This document shows positions 29,954-37,253 of a stretch of DNA of 64,000 nucleotides, piece by piece. The position numbers and the translations under genes are program-made. Position 1 is the stretch's first letter. Every line of letters starts with the position of its first letter. Where the stretch lies: positions 117,537 through 181,536 of the forward strand of contig JAFQUB010000031.1 of NCBI GenBank assembly GCA_017408735.1. The letters run 5' to 3'. Source of the DNA: Lachnospiraceae bacterium (GTDB taxonomy: Bacteria > Bacillota > Clostridia > Lachnospirales > Lachnospiraceae). The notes under the pieces were generated by a model. That model was not told the DNA's origin. It searched no databases and saw nothing but the letters and a program-made list of their open reading frames with translations.

Positions 29954-30844
29954 ATGTATAAGATTAATGTAAAGGAAAAACTTGCAGATAAGATTTTCCT
30001 CATGGTGGTGGAAGCACCAAGAGTAGCCCGTTCCTGCGAACCGGGACAGTTTGTTATTGTAAAAATGGACGAAAAGGGCGAGAGAATTCCTTTGACAATC
30101 TGTGATTATAACAGAGCGACCGGAGAAGTGACAATCGTATTTCAGATTGTAGGTGCATCTACAGAACGTATGGCAGAATTAGAAGCCGGTGATTATTTCA
30201 CTGATTTCGTAGGTCCTTTAGGATGTGCTTCTGAATTAGTAGAAGAATCTGTAGAAAGCCTGAAAAATAAAAAAATCCTGTTCGTAGCAGGTGGTGTAGG
30301 AACTGCGCCGGTATATCCACAGGTAAAATGGCTTCATGAGCAGGGTGTGGATGCTGATGTTGTTGTGGGTGCTAAGACAAGAGATATGCTGATTCTTCAG
30401 AAAGAAATGGAAGAAGTAGCAGGAAACTTATATGTAGCAACAGACGATGGTTCTTGTGGTTTCAAAGGACTTGTAACAGAAGTAGTAAAAAATCTTGTGG
30501 AAAACGAAGGTAAAACATACGATGTATGTATCGCTATCGGACCAATGATTATGATGAAGTTTGTTACAATTTTAACAAAAGAATTAAATATTCCAACCAT
30601 CGTAAGCTTAAACCCAATCATGGTAGACGGAACAGGTATGTGTGGAGCATGTCGTGTTACTGTAGGTGATGAAGTGAAGTTTGCATGTGTAGACGGACCG
30701 GAATTCGATGGACATTTAGTAAACTTTGACGAAGCTATGAAACGTCAGCAGATGTACAAAACAGAAGAAGGCAGAGCCATTTTAAAACAGCGTGAAGGCG
30801 ATACACATCATGGCGGATGTGGACATTGTGGAGGTGACAAATAA
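29954..30844 (+). CDS. nfnA: NfnA-like FAD/NAD and [2Fe-2S] subunit of ferredoxin:NADP oxidoreductase
   Basis: 296 residues with a ferredoxin-reductase-like FAD domain (about 1-95; PGQFVIVKMDEKGERIPL), an NAD domain (about 100-225; VAGGVGTAPVYPQ) and a [2Fe-2S] site with MCGACRVTV and FACVDGPEFDGH. AGGAGG at 29942-29947 best fits the ATG at 29954, although 29951 is also an ATG. The next gene overlaps by one base and is the NfnB-type partner, so the pair likely makes the electron-bifurcating NfnAB, exchanging NADH, NADPH and ferredoxin electrons. The tail ends in an odd His/Cys cluster (HHGGCGHCGG). Confidence 0.88.
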   Translation: MYKINVKEKLADKIFLMVVEAPRVARSCEPGQFVIVKMDEKGERIPLTICDYNRATGEVTIVFQIVGASTERMAELEAGDYFTDFVGPLGCASELVEESVESLKNKKILFVAGGVGTAPVYPQVKWLHEQGVDADVVVGAKTRDMLILQKEMEEVAGNLYVATDDGSCGFKGLVTEVVKNLVENEGKTYDVCIAIGPMIMMKFVTILTKELNIPTIVSLNPIMVDGTGMCGACRVTVGDEVKFACVDGPEFDGHLVNFDEAMKRQQMYKTEEGRAILKQREGDTHHGGCGHCGGDK

Positions 30845-32229
30845 TGGACGTATTTAAGAGAGTACCAATCAGCGAACAGCCGGCAGATGTTCGTAACAAA
30901 AACTTTGAGGAAGTTTGTTTAGGATATACAAAAGAAGAAGCAATGGAAGAAGCTTCCCGTTGTATCAACTGTAAAAACGCACAGTGTGTAAAGGGTTGCC
31001 CTGTATCCATCAATATTCCAGGATTCATCGAACAGGTGAAGGAAGGAAATATGGAAGAAGCATTTAAGGTAATCGGAGAATCTTCTGCACTTCCAGCTGT
31101 TTGTGGACGTGTATGTCCTCAGGAAAGCCAGTGCGAAGGAAAATGTATCCGTGGCATCAAGGGTGAAGCCGTTGCAATCGGTAAATTGGAACGTTTTGTT
31201 GCTGATTATGCAAGAGAAAATAAAGTAGCTGTTGCACAGCCGGAAAACAAAAACGGTAAAAAGGTAGCTGTTATCGGTTCCGGTCCTGCAGGTCTTACTT
31301 GTGCCGGTGACCTTGCGAAAATGGGCTATGACGTTACTATTTTCGAAGCTTTACATGAGGCAGGCGGTGTACTTGTATACGGTATTCCGGAATTCCGTCT
31401 TCCAAAGGAAACTGTAGTAAAATCTGAAATCGAAAATGTAAAAGCATTAGGTGTTAAGATTGAAACTAACGTTATCATTGGAAAATCTATCACTATTGAT
31501 GAATTAATGGAAGAAGAAGGGTTTGAAGCAGTATTTGTTGGTTCTGGTGCAGGTCTTCCTAAATTCATGGGAATTCCTGGTGAAAACGCAAACGGAGTAT
31601 TCTCTGCAAACGAATTCCTTACAAGAAACAACTTAATGAAAGCATTCTTAGATGACCATGACACACCTATCACAAAGGGTAAAAAAGTAGCTGTTATCGG
31701 TGGTGGTAACGTAGCTATGGATGCTGCAAGAACAGCATTACGTTTAGGTGCAGAAACACATATCGTATACAGAAGAAGTGAAGAAGAACTTCCTGCCAGA
31801 GTAGAAGAAGTACATCACGCAAAAGAAGAAGGCGTTATCTTCGACTTATTAACAAACCCTACAGAAATTCTTGTCAATGAAGACGGATGGGTAAAAGGTA
31901 TGAAATGCGTGAAAATGGAACTGGGTGAACCGGATGAATCCGGAAGAAGAAGACCACAGATTGTGGAAGGTTCTGAATACGAATTAGAATTAGATACCGT
32001 AATCATGGCATTAGGAACAGCACCAAATCCATTAATTTCCTCTACAACTAAGGGCTTAGACATCAACAAATGGCAGTGTATCGTTGCAGACGAAACAACA
32101 GGTGCAACAACAAAACCAGGCGTATTTGCCGGTGGAGATGCGGTTACAGGTGCTGCAACAGTAATTCTTGCCATGGGTGCAGGTAAAGCAGCAGCACAGG
32201 GAATTGACGAATATTTAAAAAATAAATAA
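30844..32229 (+). CDS. nfnB: NfnB/GltA-type NADPH-dependent oxidoreductase subunit
   Basis: 461 residues. The N-terminus carries two 4Fe-4S motif sets (CINCKNAQCVKGCP and CGRVCPQESQCEGKC). The FAD loop is VIGSGPAGLTCAGDL and the NADPH loop VIGGGNVAMDAAR. This architecture is shared by the glutamate synthase small subunit and NfnB; the adjacent NfnA-like gene and the absence of a glutamate synthase large subunit favour NfnB. Translation is coupled through TAATG. Databases often label this protein gltA, so the label alone is not evidence of glutamate synthesis. Confidence 0.9.
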   Translation: MDVFKRVPISEQPADVRNKNFEEVCLGYTKEEAMEEASRCINCKNAQCVKGCPVSINIPGFIEQVKEGNMEEAFKVIGESSALPAVCGRVCPQESQCEGKCIRGIKGEAVAIGKLERFVADYARENKVAVAQPENKNGKKVAVIGSGPAGLTCAGDLAKMGYDVTIFEALHEAGGVLVYGIPEFRLPKETVVKSEIENVKALGVKIETNVIIGKSITIDELMEEEGFEAVFVGSGAGLPKFMGIPGENANGVFSANEFLTRNNLMKAFLDDHDTPITKGKKVAVIGGGNVAMDAARTALRLGAETHIVYRRSEEELPARVEEVHHAKEEGVIFDLLTNPTEILVNEDGWVKGMKCVKMELGEPDESGRRRPQIVEGSEYELELDTVIMALGTAPNPLISSTTKGLDINKWQCIVADETTGATTKPGVFAGGDAVTGAATVILAMGAGKAAAQGIDEYLKNK

Positions 32230-32252
32230 AACATATAGGAAGGGTGAACAGC

Positions 32253-32558
32253 ATGATTCGACATATTGTAATGTGGAACATTAAAGATGAAATTACAGGA
32301 GCAGAAAAGGAGCTTGCCTGCAAGAAAATGGAAGAAGGATTTCTTCCGTTAAAGACAAGCATTCCCAATGTAATTGATTTACAGGTGAAAACCAACCAAA
32401 TAGAATCCAGCAACCGTGATTTTATGCTTGTAGTTGATTTTCCGGATGAAGAAGCATTAAAGGCATATCAGGTTCACCCTGAACATGTGAAAGCAGCAGG
32501 TTATGTAAGAGAAGTAACTAAAGACAGAGTCTGCTTTGACTATGAAATAAATCTTTAA
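32253..32558 (+). CDS. Dabb-family (stress-responsive A/B barrel) protein
   Basis: 101 residues from ATG 32253, with GGAAGGG upstream. The MIRHIVMWNIKDE start and the HPEHVKAAGYVREVTKDR end are the Dabb pattern of a small dimeric ferredoxin-like barrel. Members have varied or unknown roles; there is no catalytic signature to go on. It follows nfnB by 23 bp and probably shares its transcript. Confidence 0.85.
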   Translation: MIRHIVMWNIKDEITGAEKELACKKMEEGFLPLKTSIPNVIDLQVKTNQIESSNRDFMLVVDFPDEEALKAYQVHPEHVKAAGYVREVTKDRVCFDYEINL

Positions 32559-33012
32559 GTGCCAGTCAAAAAGCAAATTAGTTACTATTAAAATACGAGT
32601 TCTGAAATGTTCAAAATTCCTTATTTCGTAGGAAGAACTTTTAGAACTTTTATTTTGTTTTTGAAGCTCTCTGTAGTGCCGCTTGTGATTCTAAAATAAA
32701 TTTTAGACAAATACTTGAAAAGGGTATGATTTTATGAAGTAGTATGTGAAAAGTGGCGAGTGTCTGTTGGATTTTTTTGAGAATAATTGGATAAGTGGTT
32801 GGGAGAGTTAGGTGATTTGAGCGTAGAACTGCGATGTTTTCTCAAATTACCCAAAATCAGAACATATGTTTTGAAAAACACTTGAAATTATTTAAATAAG
32901 TGAATATAATAGTAGGTAGATTTGCGGAGGCACGATATGGAATGTTAGAAACGCCGAAAAATTGCTGATAAGCGAAAATAATTTAAAGCTATAAGTGTAA
33001 GGAGGAATTGTT
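32559..33012 (+). other. 454-bp AT-rich gap ahead of the restriction-modification operon
   Basis: No gene of normal size is seen. At 32599-32638 a weak hairpin (GTTCTGAAAT against ATTTC...AGAAC, with a bulge) is followed by T-rich sequence and may end the nfnAB-Dabb transcript. The middle (about 32690-32870) has no recognisable content. A promoter at 32882-32910 and a three-codon ORF with its own GGAGG (32926-32948) lie near the right end. This stretch may be the junction of an acquired segment. Confidence 0.6.
32882..32910 (+). promoter_or_regulatory. Promoter of the restriction-modification operon
   Basis: TTGAAA (32882-32887), 17-bp spacer, TATAAT (32905-32910), about 100 bp upstream of the methylase start. 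Downstream, GGAGG (32926-32930) leads to ATG-GAA-TGT-TAG at 32937-32948. Confidence 0.8.
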
Positions 33013-33864
33013 ATGAATCCTATGATTAAGTATAGAGGTGGTAAATCGAAGGAAATATCACATTTTATAAGTAATATGCCATCTGAATACAATAGATATA
33101 TAGAACCTTTTTTCGGTGGCGGTGCATTGTATTTTTACTTAGAGCCAGACAAAGCAATCATTAATGATATAAATACAAAATTATTTTCGTTTTATCAAGA
33201 AATGAAGGAAGCTTATCCAGAAGCAAGGATTCAGCTTGATGAGTTACAAAAAATATATGAGGGTAATCAAAAGGAATACGAAGAATTAAAAAGACAACAT
33301 CCAGAAGTGAGAATTGAAAATAAAAATGAAGAATTGTATTATAAAATGAGAGATATGTTTAATAAGAAGATAGAACCTGAATACTTAGATTCCGTAATTT
33401 ATTTTTTTATTAACAAAACAGCCTATTCTGGTATGATACGATACAATACCAATGGTGAATTTAATGTTCCGTTTGGCAGATATAAGAATTTGAATACAAA
33501 ATTAATTACAAATGAACATTATACACTATTAAAACGTACGGATATATATAATTACGATTATTCAGAAATATTTAACATGGCTCAGATAGATGATTTTATC
33601 TTTTTGGATCCGCCATACGATTGTGTCTTTAGTGACTATGGAAATGATGCGTACAAAAATGGTTTTGGAGAAGAAGAACATAGAAGATTGGCAAATGATT
33701 TTATGAATTTGCCATGTAAAGCTCTTTTGGTTATTGGAAAAACACCTTTAACAGAGGAGTTGTATGGTGATAATATTGTTGAGGAATATGAAAAATCTTA
33801 TGCGGTTAATATTAGAAACCGTTTCAAAGCAGATGCAAAACATATAATCGTGACAAACTATTAG
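33013..33864 (+). CDS. DNA adenine methyltransferase, Dam (D12) class
   Basis: N6-adenine methylase of 283 residues. Motif X/I is KYRGGKSKE plus PFFGGGALYFYL; motif IV is LDPPYD. KTAYSGMIRYNTNGEFNVPFG lies between them and is usual for the D12 class, whose commonest target is GATC. AAGGAGG precedes ATG. It is 12 bp upstream of an AlwI-family endonuclease, so it should be the protecting enzyme of that system. Codon usage is more AT-rich than in neighbouring housekeeping genes, suggesting acquisition by transfer. Confidence 0.92.
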   Translation: MNPMIKYRGGKSKEISHFISNMPSEYNRYIEPFFGGGALYFYLEPDKAIINDINTKLFSFYQEMKEAYPEARIQLDELQKIYEGNQKEYEELKRQHPEVRIENKNEELYYKMRDMFNKKIEPEYLDSVIYFFINKTAYSGMIRYNTNGEFNVPFGRYKNLNTKLITNEHYTLLKRTDIYNYDYSEIFNMAQIDDFIFLDPPYDCVFSDYGNDAYKNGFGEEEHRRLANDFMNLPCKALLVIGKTPLTEELYGDNIVEEYEKSYAVNIRNRFKADAKHIIVTNY

Positions 33865-33876
33865 GGAGGATATTAA

Positions 33877-35556
33877 ATGGCATATTTAAAAAGTAAGACA
33901 TTATTTTTTACAACTTCACCACGTTCTCCGTTAAAAATGATTCCAGAGATAGAGGTTTTACATAACAATTTTGAAGGAAAAGTATGGAATACAGACACGC
34001 AGGTTGCTTTTATAAAAAAATTGGTTGAAGGCAAAGATTTTGAAGGGCAAGGCTCAGGTAAACATATGGCATTAAGTGCGAGAGATAGAATTACTCGAGC
34101 GCCAAAAGCTCTCGGATTTGTTGATTTAAAGCCAGTTATTAAGTTAACGAAGCCGGGTGAGAAACTGATTAGTGGAAAAAGAACAGAAGAAATATTATTG
34201 AGGCAACTGTTGAAATTTCAGTTACCTTCTCCATATCACAAGGAACCAGAAGAGTTTAATGGTCTGTTTGGAGTAAAACCATACCTTGAAATATTCAGAT
34301 TAATTTACGAATTAGGAGCATTAAGTTTTGATGAATTGATGATTTTTGGAATGCAACTAACACATTATACTAAATTTGAATTAGTTGTTGGTAAAATTAG
34401 GGAATTTCGTAAAATGAAAGCATATGCTGAAGTGAGTTATAAGACATTTAAGGGGACATATCTTCGTAGTGAAGTGGAGAAAATTTATAAAAACAATATA
34501 GATGAGGGAAATACAAAAACTCGCGAATCAAGAGATTTATCTCTTGATAAATTTGTTAAAACAAAAGCAAGTAATATGAGAGATTATGCAGATGCATGTT
34601 TTAGATACTTACGAGCTACAGGGCTGGTTGAAATATCGCAACGAGGACACTCAATCTCAATTATGCCGGAAAAAAGGGCTGAGGTAGAATATTTCCTCAA
34701 TACGATTGAACGTGAGCCGGTGTATGTGGAGGATGAGGAGAAGTATAAGGAGTATCTTTTTAACACCTCAATCCCAGTGTTATATTCAGATGATAGAGAA
34801 AGACTATTAAAGCAAGTTGTAGATGTGACTGGAATAACTAGGGACTTGACTATTGAGCCAACAGAAAAATTGAAAGATATTCTTGAAGATGCCATCATAA
34901 CAAAGAAAATCGAGATTGTAAATGAGCAGATTAGAAATTTGAAAGAATATAAGAATTATGCTGATGTAATAACAGTATTTGATGATATTAAGAAAAATGC
35001 GTTTTACGATGTACCACTTATGTTGGAATGGAATACTTGGCGTGCAATGACTATGCTAGACGGTGGTGAGATTAAAGCGAATCTCAAATTAGATGATAAG
35101 GGACAACCTATGTCTACAGCACCAGGAAATATGGCTGATATAATATGCGACTATGGAGATTTTGGACTTGCTGTTGAAGTAACAATGCAATCAGGACAGA
35201 AACAATATGAAATGGAAGGTGAGAGCGTTTCAAGACATCTTGCTAAATTAAAAAAGGAAACTGGAAAAGAAGCCTATTGCTTGTTTATAGCACCTAAAAT
35301 TAATGCGTCTTGTATTGCCTATTTTTATGCATTGCATACAATGAATATTGCGTTTTATGGTGGTAAATCTGTAATAGTTCCGTTGGAGTTGGATATATTT
35401 ATCAATATGGTGGAACAGTCATGTAGGGCAGGATATGTTCCAAATTCTAAACAAGTAAAAGAAATATTTGAGTATTCTATAGCACAGGCAAAGGTATCAA
35501 AAGATGAGAATGAATGGTATGCAAAAATAAAAGAAAAAGCGTTGAACTGGTTATAG
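33877..35556 (+). CDS. AlwI-family type II restriction endonuclease
   Basis: 559 residues. The PD-(D/E)XK-like core lies near 430-470: ADIICDYGDFGLAVEVTM followed by SGQKQYEMEGESVSRHL, the pattern seen in AlwI, MlyI and BspD6I-type enzymes. N-terminal helical DNA-recognition part with LSARDRITRAPKALGFVD. Known relatives are type IIS enzymes; AlwI cuts beside GGATC. The partner Dam-type methylase would protect such a site through its GATC core. Target specificity is inferred from family, not visible directly. GGGAGG precedes ATG. The gene is intact. Confidence 0.85.
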   Translation: MAYLKSKTLFFTTSPRSPLKMIPEIEVLHNNFEGKVWNTDTQVAFIKKLVEGKDFEGQGSGKHMALSARDRITRAPKALGFVDLKPVIKLTKPGEKLISGKRTEEILLRQLLKFQLPSPYHKEPEEFNGLFGVKPYLEIFRLIYELGALSFDELMIFGMQLTHYTKFELVVGKIREFRKMKAYAEVSYKTFKGTYLRSEVEKIYKNNIDEGNTKTRESRDLSLDKFVKTKASNMRDYADACFRYLRATGLVEISQRGHSISIMPEKRAEVEYFLNTIEREPVYVEDEEKYKEYLFNTSIPVLYSDDRERLLKQVVDVTGITRDLTIEPTEKLKDILEDAIITKKIEIVNEQIRNLKEYKNYADVITVFDDIKKNAFYDVPLMLEWNTWRAMTMLDGGEIKANLKLDDKGQPMSTAPGNMADIICDYGDFGLAVEVTMQSGQKQYEMEGESVSRHLAKLKKETGKEAYCLFIAPKINASCIAYFYALHTMNIAFYGGKSVIVPLELDIFINMVEQSCRAGYVPNSKQVKEIFEYSIAQAKVSKDENEWYAKIKEKALNWL

Positions 35557-35637
35557 GTAGCATGCAATACAATTTAATGAAGAATTGAAGAGGTAATTAT
35601 AACATAAAAATATTATGAAAATGGAAAGGAAAAAACT

Positions 35638-36537
35638 ATGGGAATGGAAGAATTTGAAAAAGAGATTAACGCTTCTTTTCAGAAATACGAAGAAGGGGAC
35701 ATTGTAACAGGAACTGTTATCGGCGTATCTGATACCGAGGTAACGGTAGATTTAGGCTCTTATGCAGAAGCAATCATACCTTTAGCAGAGTTAAGCAATG
35801 ACCCAAGATTTTCTATCAAAGCGGATATTGCGGTAGGAGATGAAATCACAGCAACCGTCACAGGCGAAAACGCAGAAGGAGTCATCTACCTTTCCTGCAA
35901 AAAAGCCAATGACGTACTTGCCTGGGATAAATTAAAGAACATGATGGATTCCAAGGAAGTAGTCAATGTAAAAGTGGCAGAAACCGTAAATGCAGGTGTG
36001 GTAACTTACTTAGAAGGTATTCGTGCCTTTATTCCGGCTTCACAGCTAGCTCTTACCTTTGTAGAAGATACCCAAGAGTATGTAGGAAAGACTTTAGATG
36101 TGGTGGTTATTACCGTAAATGAAGCCGATAAAAAGCTGGTATTATCTGCAAAAGAAGTCTTAAGAGAACGTGCCATTGAAGATAAAAACAGCCGAATTGC
36201 CAAATTGCAGACAGGATTAATCGTAACCGGTAAAGTAGAAACACTGGCTCAGTACGGTGCTTTTGTAAATATCGGAGAAGATTTAACCGGTCTTGTTCAT
36301 ATCAGCCAGATTTGTGGCAAGCACATTAAATCTCCAAAAGAAGTACTGAAAGTTGGAGATGAAGTTAAAGTAAAGATTTTAGATGTAAAAGATGGCAAAA
36401 TCAGCTTAAGCATTAAGGCTGTCGAAGAAAAGGATGAAGTTCTTGATGATGTGGATGAAGTTCTATTTGAATATTCTTCTGGAGAAGAAGCATCTACTTC
36501 TTTAGCATCCCTATTAAAAAACATTAAATTAGATTAA
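35638..36537 (+). CDS. S1 RNA-binding domain protein (RpsA-like, three S1 domains)
   Basis: 299 residues. Three S1 domains can be seen: about 18-85 (GDIVTGTVIGVSDTEVTVDL), about 100-170 and about 190-262 (TGKVETLAQYGAFVNIGEDL...GLVHISQI). The acidic C-terminal tail is followed by a short helix. It is shorter than the four- to six-domain S1 of Gram-negatives and fits the shorter RpsA-like proteins of Firmicutes, which bind RNA but are not always ribosomal. GAAAGGA precedes ATG. It resumes the housekeeping gene run after the restriction-modification insert. Confidence 0.9.
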   Translation: MGMEEFEKEINASFQKYEEGDIVTGTVIGVSDTEVTVDLGSYAEAIIPLAELSNDPRFSIKADIAVGDEITATVTGENAEGVIYLSCKKANDVLAWDKLKNMMDSKEVVNVKVAETVNAGVVTYLEGIRAFIPASQLALTFVEDTQEYVGKTLDVVVITVNEADKKLVLSAKEVLRERAIEDKNSRIAKLQTGLIVTGKVETLAQYGAFVNIGEDLTGLVHISQICGKHIKSPKEVLKVGDEVKVKILDVKDGKISLSIKAVEEKDEVLDDVDEVLFEYSSGEEASTSLASLLKNIKLD

Positions 36538-36541
36538 AGTA

Positions 36542-36585
36542 AAGGCGTAAGGGGAACGAATTCCCATTACGCCTTCATTTATGAT
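36542..36585. terminator. Hairpin terminator between the S1 gene and rlmH
   Basis: AAGGCGTAA (36542-36550) pairs with TTACGCCTT (36567-36575), and inside it GGGAA pairs with TTCCC around a CGAA loop, with one mismatch between. It lies between convergent genes; the flanking T-runs are modest on both strands. Confidence 0.8.
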
Positions 36586-36589
36586 ATGT

Positions 36590-37069
36590 TTATTTATGAT
36601 ACGGTTCTCCCGAAATAATCCGATAACTGCGATACACCTGCTCTAATAAAATTACCCGCATCAACTGGTGAGGAAAAGTCATTCGGCTAAAGCTTAACTT
36701 AAAATCCGCCTTTTTCATAACAGAATCGTGAAGTCCCAAAGAACCACCAATAATAAACTGAATGTGACTTACACCATTTACTCCAAGATTTTGGATTTTC
36801 TCAGCCAGTTCCACACTGTCAGGATTCTTTCCATCGATGGCAAGAACAATAGTATAGGCCTCCTCAGAAAGTTTTGAGAGAATACGTTGTCCCTCCTTTT
36901 CCTTGATTTGTTCTTCCACAGTTGCACTGGCTTTATCCGGAGTTTTCTCATCCGGAACTTCGATAATATTTAGTTTGCAGTAACGACTTAACCGTTTGCT
37001 GTATTCTGCGATTGCTTCCTGATAAAATTTCTCTTTGATTTTTCCGACTGTTAGTAATGTTATTCTCAT
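36590..37069 (-). CDS. rlmH: 23S rRNA (pseudouridine1915-N3)-methyltransferase
   Basis: Methylates pseudouridine 1915 in helix 69 of 23S rRNA; SPOUT-fold knotted protein of 159 residues, the exact usual length. MRITLLTVGKIKEKF is the typical start; IGGSLGL (AdoMet knot) and the C-terminal EQVYRSYRIISGEPYHK are family hallmarks. An in-frame ATG 12 codons upstream has no family support; GGAG lies ahead of the chosen start. It is transcribed toward the S1 gene. Confidence 0.96.
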   Translation of the reverse strand: MRITLLTVGKIKEKFYQEAIAEYSKRLSRYCKLNIIEVPDEKTPDKASATVEEQIKEKEGQRILSKLSEEAYTIVLAIDGKNPDSVELAEKIQNLGVNGVSHIQFIIGGSLGLHDSVMKKADFKLSFSRMTFPHQLMRVILLEQVYRSYRIISGEPYHK

Positions 37070-37185
37070 AAATTCTCCATTCCTCCGCAAGTAAGAAGTA
37101 TACAATTTAATCCTATTTTAGCCTGATAAAAGATGTGAGTCAACCATAATTAATATTTTGTAACAACCTATAAAATTGTGCAATA

Positions 37186-37213
37186 TTGACAAAAAAAGTG
37201 TGTAGAGTATAAT
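37186..37213 (+). promoter_or_regulatory. SigA promoter for the transglutaminase-domain gene
   Basis: TTGACA (37186-37191), 16-bp spacer, TATAAT (37208-37213), 41 bp ahead of the start and 28 bp before AAGGAGG. Confidence 0.88.
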
Positions 37214-37253
37214 AAATATGTAGCAATATATTTACAATGAAGGAGGAAATTTT

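Noticed and set aside
32559..35637. Prophage or transposon carrying the restriction-modification genes
   Set aside because: No integrase, transposase, or clear flanking repeats were found; only composition and position suggest transfer.
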